Origin: Larus michahellis | Lineage: Eukaryota > Chordata > Aves > Charadriiformes > Laridae | NCBI RefSeq assembly: GCF_964199755.1 | Contig: NC_133901.1 | Location: 9,315,556 to 9,379,555 of the forward strand | Direction of reading: 5' to 3' | DNA length: 64,000 bases | Shown here: piece by piece, positions 1 to 13,370 of the stretch | Position numbering within the stretch: the stretch's first letter is position 1 | Layout: every line of letters starts with the position of its first letter | Made by a program: the position numbers and the translations under genes | The notes under the pieces: generated by a model | What the model was told of the DNA's origin: nothing | Seen by the model: only the letters and a program-made list of their open reading frames with translations | The model's database searches: none

Positions 1-205
1 TTCTTTCACTTCAAATATATTGACTGTTTCTAAACTATTAAGGAATCTAAAACTTGCTTCCAGGGAATACTATGAAAGATGATTTAAATTCAGTATTACA
101 GTATATATGTTACATCTGATAAAAGACAGACAAATCTTATTTGTATTTTAAGCTTCTTAGGAATTAAATTACCTAATACACATTCACAAGAATAACATCA
201 GACTA

Positions 206-436
<231 letters not shown>

Positions 437-3400
437 CTAGAAAAAGATAAAATTGTAAGATTGATTGTAAGAAACAAATTGAACAAAAAAATCTGAATGA
501 CACTAAATAAAAATAATAAATCTGAATAGTTTAAACCATTTACTGCTCTGGAGCATTGATAATCCAGTTATGTTATTGCTCTAACAAATAATAAAGACAA
601 AATTCTACATTAGCAAAACGAAATCAAGCTATAGCAGTACTTTCACTTACTGGAAACTTCACAAGATATATCACCTATGCAATTTACGATGTGGGAACTC
701 CCATTGGAATTCTAAACTGAAGTACTTCTGAATTATATTTGATGTATTAATTTAAAATAAAATGCTGTGTTTTACAAACTTATCTCCTTAATGAATTTGT
801 GATCGCCTGAGCCAGAAAAATGTTATTTTACTGTGTTTTTTTGACAACTCATATCCAATTGAAGTAGGCAAGATGAAAAGTAAATAGAATGATGTAATCC
901 AGCAATCTTTACAAAAATAATTGAAATGACTAAGGGACTAATTATTATGATGTAGTGTCCATGGCACTTGAGTGTTGTGGAAAATGTAGCCCACTTACTA
1001 AGTATGAAGTATTCATCACTGATTAAAAAAAAATACAGAGTACGTAATACACATCTAATTGAAAGACCATTTCTTAAATTGAGAAACATACTTTTGTAAG
1101 TGATCAAATTATTAAGCTTTGCGGTAAGCAAGGCTTCGTAAATATGAACAGACAGATGTGCTCTGACTTTGATACGTACCTATCACTCAGTATATCAGTT
1201 ATTTCTGTGCATTTTAATCATTTTCACTTCCATAAAAAAATGCTCAGTTTACGAGTGATGCAGAATTGAACCTGCACAAGTGGATATTGAGTAAATAAAC
1301 CTGCCAGACCAACTCAAGCAGGTCTGACACTTCAGTAGGGGACACGTAAGCATCTGCTTACCGGCACTGATCCCCTACCCCTGAACATGACAGGTTTGAC
1401 CCTGATCTTGGGTCACAGCATAAATGCATTTGAGAGGAGATGGTTAGAATTATGACTAGATCAGTGAACGCTCATAATACAGCTAAAGAGACAACCTCAG
1501 AGCAACCAATATAAAAAGGTATCAGTAAGCTTGAAGACGGGAAAGACGGAAAGTGGGCTGCAGCTGGAAGAGCAGCGTGTGTTTGTGTACTGAGAGTTTA
1601 AAACACACTTTAACCTTTCTTGCAATTATCAACTGTTACAAGGGATTTAACACGACAACTGATGAAAAATCAGAAAGCTGGAAAACTGCTAACAGTTCAA
1701 ATAATGTTGAATCCCTTGTGTTACAGAAAAAGAAAAAAAAAAGACATTTTGAGATATGGGGATAAATTGAAATAAATAATACTTAGATGAAAGAAAACAG
1801 CTTTCAAAAATTATAAACTAAAGACTCATTATCCCATGATTTAAAAATCTTTAGCACTTTAAATATAGCTTCATAAAAACGATACTTCAGGATGCCCTGG
1901 AAATACCGGGCCAGGCTTTATTTTCCAATTTCTTAGTTTTCCCCCAGTATGAAATACCCCTAGTTACAGTTACTCTGAATGAGCTGAAAATGCAAGTTTA
2001 TTTTTCCTGGCAGCTTCAAACTGTGCTTGGAAATATGAAACTGTTATTCAGGATAACTACCATAAAGTTCCAAAGCACTAAAATTACTATATTGAAAAAG
2101 GACAAAATGAGCTGTTATAAGGAGCACAGGAGGGGGGCTCTTATCCCCAAAAGAACATCGTGCTCTCTTGCAGCACCGCCACTGCTGTCTTTCAAATAAA
2201 CAGTTACAGAAATTTCACTGGGTACTAGGATTGAAAACAAAATAAAACAATTGGAGTCCTGAACTGAAAATGTTTTATGCAAGTACTAAAACGTTTTCAT
2301 TTTCAAATTCAATTTTGTTACTGAACTTAAAAATAAAGTCATAGAACAATAAATATCATCTGCCTGGACATAGTGGGAAATAGTTCTATCCCAGAAGGAA
2401 ATTCTTCTTCATGTTCATTCCTCAGGTGAAGTAAAAACTTGAAAGGACTTCAGATCAGGTTGGATTTTTAAAGTATTTTCTACATAGTCAAAAATCACAG
2501 GAAAGCCTGATGGCTTCATATTACTGCAGTAAGGAAAGAAAGTTCTGTCTTTTAATCGGGACCTTGCTTCTGTACATGCACAATTATCCTGTAATCACTG
2601 CAATATGCTGTATATAGACACAAACTAGTGTCGAGGTTTGGGATGGACTAGCCACCGAAACCTCAAAGCAGGACAACTAGTTTTAAAATATCTGTGTGTA
2701 GGGTAAGTAGCAGTTTCTTAATACCAGTAATGAATTTGGCATGGCTTGAGTAATGCTCAACAGGCAAGCTAGCCTAAACTAAAGCCTATGCTGCAGTAGA
2801 ATAACACCAATAAGCAAGCTAACGAATTTAAATCCAGCACATGTATGCCCAATATGCCTAGAAAATTAACAGGAACCAGTTGAAAGTGAATAGCTTAAAA
2901 GAGCAAGGCCTGAACTGGGCAATGCAAGGGGCGTACTAACCTGAATTCTCATCCTAAATCCAGTTCCTCTCTCATCCCCATAGCGGTCAAATAGCAAGCA
3001 GGACTTTCTCCCCCCCCCTTTTTTTTTTCCTTCCCCCCCTCACTGTTATATTGGCAACATCACAACCCGAGTTCTCCTCACTGATACTTAAAATATCTCC
3101 TGAAATTCCTGGGCTGCTTGGACATTTTTCAGAAGCTACTGAAGCTTCGCACAGACGGGTACAGAGAAATACTGTGAAGCTGTACATGCTGATTTCATTC
3201 AGCCAAAATAATGACAAAGCTACCTTAGGGCTACACCAATTTAAAGGACAGAGCCAGAAGGGATTTTATAGCTTTGAAGACTACTTACAAACAAAATAGT
3301 TTTGGGTTTCGCACAGTTTCCAAGAGAAATAAAACTACTTCATCTATGTGTGTATTTCTCTCTTGTCACCCTTCAATAATTTGTGAACCAGAATATTTCC

Positions 3401-6400
3401 TCATTTATAACTAATTCTGACACTGAAGACAGAAATATTTAAGTTTCTAAAAGTTTTAGACAACCAGGTAGGCAATAAAGACTTCGTAAGTTCCCTGCTG
3501 AAGAAAACTGGCGTGTGAGCGCAGTCCTTATCAGATAATCCATATAGGAGAGAGCCTTATAAATGGTCTGTCCAGGAAAAGAGATTCCATTACACTTGGT
3601 ATCTTAGATACCAAAGTTGGTCAACCATTACACAAAAGTCTGTAGGAAACAAATTTTCATTAGTTCTTATGCTTCCAAAGCTACCTTTTCTGGAATAATA
3701 TTATCACTGAGTAACCTCTAAGAATGTGTATTACATACACAATGACTTATGCTTTCAGATTCCCTATTTCACTATTTATATTTGATCAAAAGACTCGTCA
3801 TCGTCTCAAGTGCAAAGCAGAAAAAAAAATATCAGAGGGAAATCAGAGTTTGGAAGGAATAGAAACTGAAACTATCAGAGCTCTAACTAGAAAAGAGACT
3901 CTGTATGTCCTTAGCAGTGAATAGAAAAAATCAATTAGGAATAAAAAAACCAAACAGCAGGTAATTTTAGTACTGTGGTTTTGGTCAGCCTGGAGAAGGA
4001 AACTCAGGGCAAACAGAACTTGAAAGGGTAACCGAGGGGTACTAAGAAAAAAAAACAACCAAACCAAAAAACAACTGTTATGTGAGTTAGCACAACAATA
4101 CTGCATGCACAATAACAACATAAGAAAAACAAACTCACTAGGACAAAGTGCTTGAACTAGGAAGGTATTTGATCCATAAGATTTTGAGATACAGCTGTGA
4201 TACACATTACACCAGGTGCTATAAAGGACGGACACAAGCTATGTCCAGGATGAACCATATCACAAGGTAGCATTTCTAGCTGTGATATTGCAGCAGCTGT
4301 TCCACTACAGCGTCTGTTCCACTACAGCATCTGTGGGAGTAGTTTCTACTCAGATCTGCATTCGGTTTTGGAAGAACTAATATTATTCCATGGTTACATA
4401 GATTTCTTTAGCTACGAAGGGCAAGTGGAGAACTGAGCCAAGATGGATAGTCACTCAAATTACATTTGTCTGACTCATGCTCTATGGATGCTTACGGTAC
4501 TGAGTTATAAAGACAAAAAGAGAAAAGAAAGAAAAAATACTTTGGTGGTCTGGACCATTTTTAGCCTTTTGAATGACAAGGCAGGAATTGATATCATTTC
4601 TACTTGACCAAATAACTACCGGGAGCGTCAGCTTGTGCACTGCTATTCTTCTCCTCTGATATTTCAGATTCCACCCACAAAAATTACCACGAGAGAGAGC
4701 TAAATTCTAGTTAAAAGAAAAATAGTCTGCTTTCTCACTTAGCAGCACCTTGGTATTACAACATCCAGCATATGGATCACTTATGCCAGAAACAGTCCAT
4801 GACAAGCAGCTAATAAATAGCCATGACTCTTAAAAGCCAGGACCTAAGTCCTCAATTAATGAGATTCTTTTAAAAAGCTATGAATATGTTTCTGTGCATT
4901 GCTGAAATAAAAAGATAGAGCCATGAGCACAGATGTATTCCTTGTACATTAATTTTACAGTGCAGGGGAAGGAGAGCCTAAGGGAACTGCAGCACTCGCC
5001 ATCCTCCTGCATCACCCGCTGCTCCTGAGGCACATAACGCAGTTGTAACAGCTCTTGCTCCCTCCCCAGTTTTATGTCAGGACTGAGACTCCTTTAGCAA
5101 GGACTGGCCCAGTAACAGAAAAAAAACCTCAAACAACTGTGTTTGTCCGAATTACACTTGTAGCAGAACAATACAGAAAACTCAAGAAAATAATTTAAAA
5201 AATCATTATGCTGCAGCTAGGTGCTCTTACATTTTTTCTGTATATCGATTCGTTTATTCTGCCTCTACCTTATCTACTTTCCTTGCCATACTACTTTCAT
5301 TTCTCTCATGCCATTTGCCCCTCTCCTGACAAAGTAGCTAATCCCTCCTACGCAAAAAGAAATCATTACTCAAACTACACAATTGATTTGCTAGGAAGAA
5401 AGTGGAGTCTTCTGCTGTATATGCAAAACTGAAGAGTTATTTGATTGAAATTGATCTTTTTTTATTATTCAAAGAGTGATTTTTAAGAGTGTCAGTAGAA
5501 ACTTCACTTTAAAAAAGTTTATTGCGAGTCAAGATTTCAGTCAGTATCTACTCAGAAAGTAATACAAATTGTAATGCTAAACCATGCTGCACACATAATT
5601 ATTTGCTCAACTTCCATAAAATAACTGTGGCAACATAAAAATCACAGTACTTGCTTTGAATACATATGAATAGTGTAGAAATAGGCATGTAGTAAAAACA
5701 TAATGTCCTGCTCTCAAAAGTTTCATTCAAAACATACCCTGAAATAATCAGTTTGTCACGACAGGAAATAATACTCAGATTTCAGGTAGCTTTAATTTTT
5801 TCCTGCCTGTGAGTAAAGCAGACTAATGAATCATAAAAGACTATGCAGCACTGCTAGTAACTGCACACCCTCACACAAGCCCCACAAATATCTAACACAC
5901 GTCCAACAGGCCACGCAGACCATCCTGCTACTCCTGAGCTCTGTCAGGACGTGTTACGGCACTCTCCAGAACAATGTGGAGCAGAGAGTTCTTCCAAACT
6001 GATCCACAGTACATTGCAACAAAACGATGCCTGCGCAGACAAAAGATAATTTAGCCCATTGTTAACCGTATCTTTGCCTGACAACCCTGACTTTTTGCAT
6101 CTGTAGTCGCAACTGTTGGGAAGCCCCTCCCAACTACAACCCAACTGCTTCTGATGCAAGAGAGACTGCAATCCCTCCAATTCCTAGCAACATACTTGGA
6201 TGCTGGTTGCCAAAAGGGTACAAAACCTTGAATATAGTGAATACAGCCCTAGCCTTGTGAGTATAGCAAGAGAGAAAAATGCTTTACTGCCCTAGGTGGT
6301 GACCAGTGACTCCAGAATTCTCACATTAGGAAAAGATCATTATTCAAGTTCAGAAAATCTGCTCTCACAAATCCTCTGATACCACAATACCAGTAGTAAC

Positions 6401-9400
6401 ACAAAGCAGGTTGCATTTGCTATCTGCGAGCTGGTTTTGCCAAATCAACTATGGGTCCGTGGCTAACCAGTTCACTGTTGAGAGCTTTCCACCTCTTTAG
6501 GCTGTAACATGTGGGCTCTATACCAAAAGTAAGCAGATATTTTCTAACATTTCCAATGCTCATTACAGCCATCAGAACATTCACATAGATGGAGCTTGTC
6601 ATCCCAACAAAATCTAAAAGTTTAAAATTCTATAATTTAAAAATTCTATAGCCAAATACTGAAAATCTCAGTGGGCATAAGGGCAACTCATGAACATCAT
6701 CTTAGGAAGCATTCCTAAGGTACATGACAACAGGACTCTAAAAAGACCTCCTGCCGTTCTGCATGTAAATGTTACCATGTTCATCTGAAGGGCACTGACG
6801 GAAATGCTGCTGCTTCTGAATCCATATCGATATTGCCAAGTACTAATACATAGCTATATTGTTCACTTCTATGATGCTAGTCTTGGTGGACGGGACAGAC
6901 ATTCTGTAGCTAACTGGAACTATGTAAGAATCTATTAAAAAAAAAAAATAACCCAAGGTTCAAAGATGCAAGAAAAATTAAAGATAACATAATGTGCTCA
7001 TAAAGATACCATAATATGCCAAATCTATAGCACACATGACAAATCTAATAAGTAACCATGTGCTACTAGTAACGTACATGATGTTTTGTGGGTAGTCGGA
7101 TACCATGGAACGTTCTGTACTGATGTATAACACAGCTTCAAAGTTCCTGCCCTGATCGTTTCTTAAGCTCCTAGGGTGAGAGAACTACTAATCTGTAAGG
7201 GCATCTTGTGCTCAATTAATTTTATTATTTATGTTAAGCAAAGGTTATTTATTTGCCAAATAAAATATAAAATTAAATATAACTTTTTGCTTGGTACTTT
7301 GATGGCTCAAGGTCATTTCACTGCTGTTTTGTTTCCTACTGCACTAAGATCTTTAGGGCAAGACTGCATCTCCCCATCTACTTACACTGAACAGACAACA
7401 GCAATGCTGAAACAAACAGCACTTTAAGAAGTTCACAAGCATGTAAAAGATTTGTCCAGCACTAGAAACAGATAACTGTCTAGGTGCAATATAATAGTCG
7501 TCTTCTCTCTTGAGGAAAAAGGCCAACAAAACTAACTGACCCCAAACAACAAAGAGAACTCCCTAAAAATACACATCCATAACAGTGGAGTAAAGGAAAC
7601 ACAACTCCTTTTTTACCATCCAGTGCTCTATGATGCCACTCAGACTGAGCTTGATGGCATAAGTGTTAAGACATATAAATACATTAAAAAATAGGCATTA
7701 TAAGACAGCAATCTCTGCAAGGTTCTTCCTACAGTCCTGTGACAATACAGTTAAAGAAAATGTAGTGTTCTACTGAGGTAGATGAACCAACTTATTCAAT
7801 TACCTAAAACACCTGCTATCTGGCACACCAAATCTGCAAGCATGACCTCCCAGAAGTAAACAAGTGTCCCTAAAATAAAGCTAAGAGGTAGAGAATACGG
7901 TCCCCAAAAACTGTCACAGAAGAGCATACGATGTAGCTTGGACTTTGCCATTGACTGACCTCGTTATTTCCCTCCTGGGAAGTTACCGATTCTCCTGTGT
8001 CTGCTGCCAAAACAGCAGCAGGTGTTCTCCACATTTGCCATCCCCACCACACCACATGGCATAGCTTCCTTCAAAACTTCGAAACCTACTCCTGCTGACT
8101 TCTAACATTGTCAGATGTTGCTCAGTGTGGTACCCAAACTGCTAACAGGCAAAGTCATAACTCTGGGGCTCTTAAATCCTTTTTAGAAACAAACCATGAT
8201 TTAGATCTTTCCTAATAATTAGTTTCTAAGAGGTATGCAATGTAAATACAAAAGAATACTATAAGCTTTAATAACTGATGTAGATATTTATTTACCTGTT
8301 GATTTATTTTTTTTCATTTAGCATCCATTTTGCAATGCATATTGTGTGAAAGAAGCATGAGGGCAGTAGAAGGAACGAGAGACAAAAAGAAACAGGGCCA
8401 TGTAAAATGCTTCCATGACTTTTCTAAATTGATCACCACCTGAAGAATCTAAGTCTCTTCCTATCTATCATTTCATTAACAAAATGCCAAGAAATTTCTT
8501 TCCCCTCTAGATTAAATTTTAAAGGAAGTTTTAATAAACATAGTGGGCAACACCTACTGGACCCAGTCTGCAAATGGTCAATTTATATCAACTTCTGCCC
8601 TGACATCCATGGCTTTACTCTAACAGGTCTTACTCTCTGGCAGACTTTGGCAGTAGAACCGGCTGCAGAACAGGCTGTTCCAGGCTGATACAAGGTGCTT
8701 CTTTCCCTTTCCATACCATCCTCTAGAAGACTGCAATTTTGGAAGCAGCGATGTCACTGCTCCAAGTATTGATAAACAGCTTGTGAAGCTTCATCTGCTA
8801 GGAGCACAGAGAAGAGGAATGACAACAGCTCTGATCTGCATCCTTTCTTTTGAGACGGCTGCTAGATAGTTTGTTAGCAGTACAACTCAACCTCCAGCAA
8901 GCCAACTCAAAACAGCACCTAGCAGTGAATATTCGTCATTCTGCAGCTGAAATCACAATGCTTAACATACTCCCTCCAGATACACATGTTCCTCCTGCCT
9001 GCAAGCTGCATGTTGGGAGCATGTGCTCAGTTTGGCTGTGTGATCTACAGCTGGCACAAGTTCTGCTTATGTTAGGAGCAATCTAAAAGAAAGACTCCAA
9101 AAGAGATGCTATAAAATCCAAGAAGTAGGGAACGTGAAGGGAATAGCAACATGTGTACATAAAAGGTAGAAAATACAAGGACAGGAAATTGTGAGCATGA
9201 CTTGTAATCAAGTTCTGTATCTTGTAACTATACTGCAACTACAACGCAAGCCAGCTGAGTGAAGAGACGAGCAGCAGCAATGGATATGTCAAACTCCGAC
9301 TCTTAACTGATCCCAAAATCTTGGGCTGTCGTTGCCTTATAGCTCACATATCTCACATTGAGGTGACAGGGTAGGATGGGACAGGAATATATGCCTATTC

Positions 9401-11384
9401 ATGCACATATCTAGAAATACTGTGCCTTCTGCATACAGATCTTTTGGTTAAATGCATACCACAGAAGTGAAAGGGATCTGAAGAGAGTGCCTGCCCAGTC
9501 CTCCACTCCAAAGAAAAAGTTTGCCTTACTCATCCCCCACAGTATCACGGGAGGAATTCCATAACTCCCCTGGGTGAGCCATTCCAGTGCTCAACTACCC
9601 CTAACTCTAGATGTTAGGGTTCCATAACATTCAACTCCAGAAAGATGAGGATAAGATTAATTTGCAGCTGGAGATGAAGGACAACCACCATCTTCCTACA
9701 CATGTGAATTCTTTTACTGTGCCCTCACATACTTTCTAGAATAAGTAAACCCAGTTCTATTACCCTTTCCCAGAACAACAGAATTTTTAAGATCTTTATT
9801 TTCGCTCTTTTCTAGATTCCCATCAGTTGTGTTATTTTTCTTAAAGCCTGCAGCTCAGAGCTGATACCTCAATGGTCGTGAACAGAGGAATAATGACGGC
9901 CCAAGTTTTACGTACATTTCCTATAGTAATACATATTACCTGCATTCTTTGTAACATCACTTTGTTAATATTATTCTGCTTATGATCTGATTATAGTCCT
10001 CAGTGTTAGGTCTGGCAAGAAACAAGGAAGCTTCATTGGTTACTATGTATTCTGTATTGATGCACTGGACTCACCCTTTTAAATATGCCTTATTCTTTCT
10101 AAAAATATGAAGTTCAATGCTATTGCCAGAGTGCTCACAACCCCTCCCAGACTGGTATCAGTGTATTCCTTATTATAATCCAAGATCCTCACTCAGTGAA
10201 AAAACAGCAAATAGTGACACCCCTACTGAAAGAAAAAATCATCACCCCCTTTCTGTTCCATGTGTGCCTGCACTCGCACCTGCTTCCTCCTCGTGCTATC
10301 ATACGCGTAGCACACACATCAGGAACTAGATCAGAAACTGATCCAAATGAAAGACAGGCAGCTGAAGTGCCACCAACCTACAGCCTTAAGTCATTAATGG
10401 AAATATTGAGCAGTCCAAGATCCAGAACAATTCCCTGATTGTACTTCATCCAACAAATTGGCCCAACTGTTCTTTCTGAGAAACTTGCACTGATTTTTGC
10501 TAACCACCTTATCCTGTTGATGCTTGCAAACTAATTTATAAATAAGCAAACATATCTGGTATCTTTCCTGCTACCAAAACAGCTGCTAATGAGTCTGTAA
10601 ATTTCCAAGGTTTTTCCTCTCCTCTTCTTTAAGGGCAAGTATTCCTTATCCCTTCTTTTGGCTATCTTACCCACCCTCTCAGAAATCATTGTTGATGGCT
10701 CAGAAATTGCATCAACAGCTTCCTGGACTATTCCAGGGAGAATTTCTGCAGGCTGTACTAGCCCGAGTACATAAAACTTTTAAATTACTTGTTGATTATT
10801 AGATGCATACCAAAAAATGAGGACAGCAAGCTGTTTTATTGCCGAAGTAAAAACTTCATGGTGTTACAAAAAGTGATTCGTGTTCCACTTGTGTTCACCA
10901 CTGCATATAAAGAGCGTCCTCATAAGTTACCCCATATAAATAGCAGCATTGTTACATTGGTAATAATCTGTCTCCCAAACAAAAGAATGGCCTCACACAC
11001 AAACAGAAGATACAAGAAAAGATGAAGAGGAATGTTCTGTTCCTATTTGTATTGACACTCCTTTGGAACAATTACATGTTATGTTCTGCAGTCATTCCAA
11101 ACTTGTGGCAACAAAGCATGCCATACAGGGTAAAATTTGAAACTCACCTGGCAGTGACAACACCGTTACAGAATGACTATGTTCTTCTACAGTGTTCCTA
11201 TAGCACTAGCATGTAATTACACTTCATATATAATGGCAAAATCTAGAAGACACCCAATCTAAAACCAGGACCAAAATGTGCCAGATAATGTACCAGTTTT
11301 CAATGTATTAGGAAAACACCCCTAAATTGCTGTAGTACCTGTTCTCCAAATGGTTTGTGTTTTTGTACTTCCACAGTTCCATAC
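437..11384 (-). other. LEKR1: LEKR1 intron 1 (10.9 kb)
   Basis: AT-rich intron bounded by the donor at 11384 and the acceptor at 437. I see no additional LEKR1-like exon; the open frames are short and in unrelated phases. It holds a degraded CR1 fragment (about 9475-9650) and short homopolymer tracts, for example a C-run followed by a T-run near 3010-3030. No RNA gene was recognised. Confidence 0.8.
9475..9650 (-). mobile_element. Old, degraded CR1 LINE fragment
   Basis: The stretch around 9550-9625 resembles the antisense CR1 3' region: a '...CTCCCCTGGG..GCCATTCCAGTGCTCAA' segment followed by TAACATTCAAC-like text. It is highly diverged and the boundaries are approximate. Confidence 0.45.
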
Positions 11385-11432
11385 CTTCTGAATCTCCTCG
11401 GGCAGCGCATGAATGGGGATGTACCGCTCCAT
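11385..11432 (-). CDS. LEKR1: LEKR1 coding exon 1 with start codon
   Basis: The exon encodes MERYIPIHALPEEIQK and ends at a good donor, AAG|GTATGG (11385/11384). It is too short to appear as a stand-alone ORF. The start ATG at 11432-11430 has a strong context (GCCATGG). The peptide closely matches the human LEKR1 N-terminus as I recall it (M-x-R-x-x-P-x-HALPEEIQK), and it joins in phase 0 to the exon at 222-436, which begins with Met-Pro-Gln. In the unspliced reading an in-frame TGA lies about 80 bases upstream with no intervening in-frame ATG, which supports this start. The bases just upstream also read open (DPTVEFWEA), so a longer N-terminus from an upstream exon cannot be fully excluded. 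Confidence 0.9.
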
Positions 11433-11773
11433 GGCCTCCCAAAACTCCACGGTGGGGTCAGGGAAGCTGCCAGAAGTCACAGGGAGGGTCAGAACCTGTC
11501 GTCAGCAACGGGGCCGCACGATTCCTCTGGCCCACGCGTGGAAATGAAACCACGTGCAACACGCTACAGGCAGCCCAGGCCTTCCCACGCCCGTGCCGCC
11601 TGCTCAGGGACCGGGGAGCGATGGCGCCGCGCAGGCCGCGGTGGGGGCGAGGGTAAGGGTAGGGGAATGAAAGGACGACCCGCCCCGGGAGGCGACAGAG
11701 CGGAACCCCCGGGCCGGGGCAGCCGGAGGGAAGCGGGGTGAGGGAAAGCAGCCGGGGCGGCCATTTTCTTACC
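11433..11773 (-). other. LEKR1: LEKR1 5' UTR / leader region (exon structure inferred)
   Basis: This is the region between the start codon and the probable promoter. A strong donor-like site (GCG|GTAAGA) ends a possible noncoding exon at 11773. A plausible acceptor (CTTCTGGCAG|C) would begin the start-codon exon at 11466. The leader may therefore be spliced (11774 and rightwards joined to 11466-11385), or it may be a single exon. Only transcript data can decide. Confidence 0.45.
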
Positions 11774-11960
11774 GCGGCTTCCTTCGTAACCACGGCAACG
11801 GCGCGCAGCCCTGCGCCTGCGCCTCACGTGGCCGGCGGCGCGCGGACGCCCTGGGCCCGGGCCCGCGCAAAGGCGGCGGAGCCTGAGGGGGCCGAGGGCC
11901 TGCGGTGACTCAGAGCCCCCAGTCCCGGCGTGGCCAGCCGGCCCGGGCTGACATGGATAA
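11480..11960. promoter_or_regulatory. LEKR1: CpG-island promoter of LEKR1, possibly bidirectional
   Basis: The sequence changes abruptly from AT-rich intron to GC- and CpG-rich DNA directly upstream of the LEKR1 start exon. Visible motifs are a YY1-like AAAATGGCCGC on the minus strand (11768-11758), an RFX X-box (11786-11799), an NRF1-like CTGCGCCTGCGC (11811-11822) and an E-box CACGTG (11825-11830). No TATA box is evident. This is the usual make-up of a broad housekeeping or ciliary-type promoter, and such promoters often fire in both directions. Confidence 0.75.
11786..11799 (+). promoter_or_regulatory. RFX X-box (GTAACC-AC-GGCAAC)
   Basis: Perfect fit to the X-box consensus GTNRCC-N(0-3)-RGYAAC with a two-base spacer. 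X-boxes near transcription starts recruit RFX factors and mark many ciliary genes. It sits within about 15 bases of the putative first donor of LEKR1, so very near the likely start of transcription. Confidence 0.6.
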
Positions 11961-12125
11961 CCAGGAAACGGAGGGGCTGCATTGTCTGCTCCGCAGGGGG
12001 AGGGAAACAGCAAAAGCACCACAAATGCCAACCTGATGCACTGCAGGGCCTTTGTTTCATTGGAGCTGTTGGGCCAAAGGAGCCTCCCACCGGGGCCAAT
12101 CCTGTGTCAAAGCCGAGGCCTGTTT

Positions 12126-12530
12126 AGAGCACAAGTATTATGAGGAGCGGCTGAGGGAGCTGAGGGTGTTCAGCCTGGAGAAAAGGAAGCTGAGGGGAGA
12201 CCTTCTTGCTCTCTATAACCACCTGAAAGGAGGGTGTAGTGGGAGGGGGGTTGGTCTCTTCTCCCAAGTAACAAGCGATACAATAAGAGGAAACGGGCTC
12301 AAGTTGCGCCAGGGGAGGGTTAGGGTGGATATTGGAAAAAGTCGCTTCACTGAAAGGTTTAGCAAACATTGGAACAGGCTACCCAGGGAAGTGGTGGAAT
12401 CGCCATCCCCAGAGGTATTTAAAAGACATGTGGATGTGGTGCTGAGGGACGTGGTGGTTGTGGTAGCATTACGTTAATGGATGGACTTGATGGTCTTAAA
12501 GGTCCCTTCCGACCTAGATGATTTTATGTG
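12126..12530 (+). mobile_element. CR1 LINE, 5'-truncated 3' end
   Basis: In the plus frame it encodes the C-terminal part of the CR1 reverse-transcriptase ORF ([20 protein letters not shown], then a [10 protein letters not shown] motif and [14 protein letters not shown]), still open up to 12477. The CR1 3' end follows ('GGTCTTAAAGGTCCCTTCC') and stops in a GATGATTTTATG tail. The copy is typically 5'-truncated. It lies next to the LEKR1 CpG island, upstream of the gene. Confidence 0.93.
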
Positions 12531-12950
12531 CTCAGCCTCTGCACCAACCATCTCTGTGCTGCCAGCTGCCCGTGAAACCCACTGGAGTTCACAGCGAAGC
12601 AATAAAAATAAATCGGGAAAAGATGTGAGAATGGGGAGTTTTCAGTATATAGCCCCGTTTCAATTGAATTAATTTTACATTCTGCCCCTCTCTCCTTTTC
12701 ATCGCTGGTTATTTTGCATGTGGCCCCTTTGAGGCGTGTCATAAAACCAGCTTGCTGTGAGACTCAGCCTTCTTTGTCGCATCCCATGAGCCATGCTGCA
12801 AGGGCCACCTGCTCTGTCCCCGTGGTCCCCAGCATGGGAGCCGGCACAGCCTGGGTCTCTCCACCTCAACCTGTGGCAGATGTGTGATGCTGCGGATGAG
12901 GGGCCATGAGCACAGCAGGGCTGAGACCGTCCCAAAGGCGATTTCCAGCC

Positions 12951-13370
12951 TGCCCAAAGCAACTCCTATATGCCCGAAGTAATTCCTGCACCCCCAAAGC
13001 ATTTCCCATATGCCCAAAGGAACTCCTACACCCCCAAAGCATTTTCCATATGCCCAAAGGAATTCCTACATGCCCAAAGCAACTCCTATATGCCCGAAGT
13101 AATTCCTGCACCACCAAAGCATTTCCCATATGCCCAAAGGAATTCCTACATGCCCAAAGCATTTTCTATATGCCCAAAGCGATTTCTGTATGCCCAAAGT
13201 AATTCCTACACACCCAAAGTGTTTTCTATATACCCAAAGTAGTTCCTAGATGCCCAAAGCATTTTCTGTATGCCCAAAGTAATTCCTGCATGCCCCAAGC
13301 ATTTTCTATATGCCCAAAGCAATTCCTACATGCCCAGAGCATTCCCTATATGCCCAAAGCATTCCCTACA
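12951..13370. repeat. 20-bp minisatellite, 21 copies without indels
   Basis: The unit is close to TGCCCAAAGNAATTCCTAYA. Twenty-one units follow in strict 20-base register over 420 bases, differing only by substitutions. Units 1-6 (12951-13070) are nearly repeated by the units from 13071, suggesting duplication of a block of about 120 bp. Another degenerate unit lies just to the left (about 12929-12950). Because 20 is not a multiple of 3, several frames stay open across the array and give spurious ORFs. Confidence 0.97.

Noticed and set aside
12052..12477. 141-codon open frame next to the LEKR1 CpG island
   Set aside because: Most of it is the C-terminal RT region of a truncated CR1 element.
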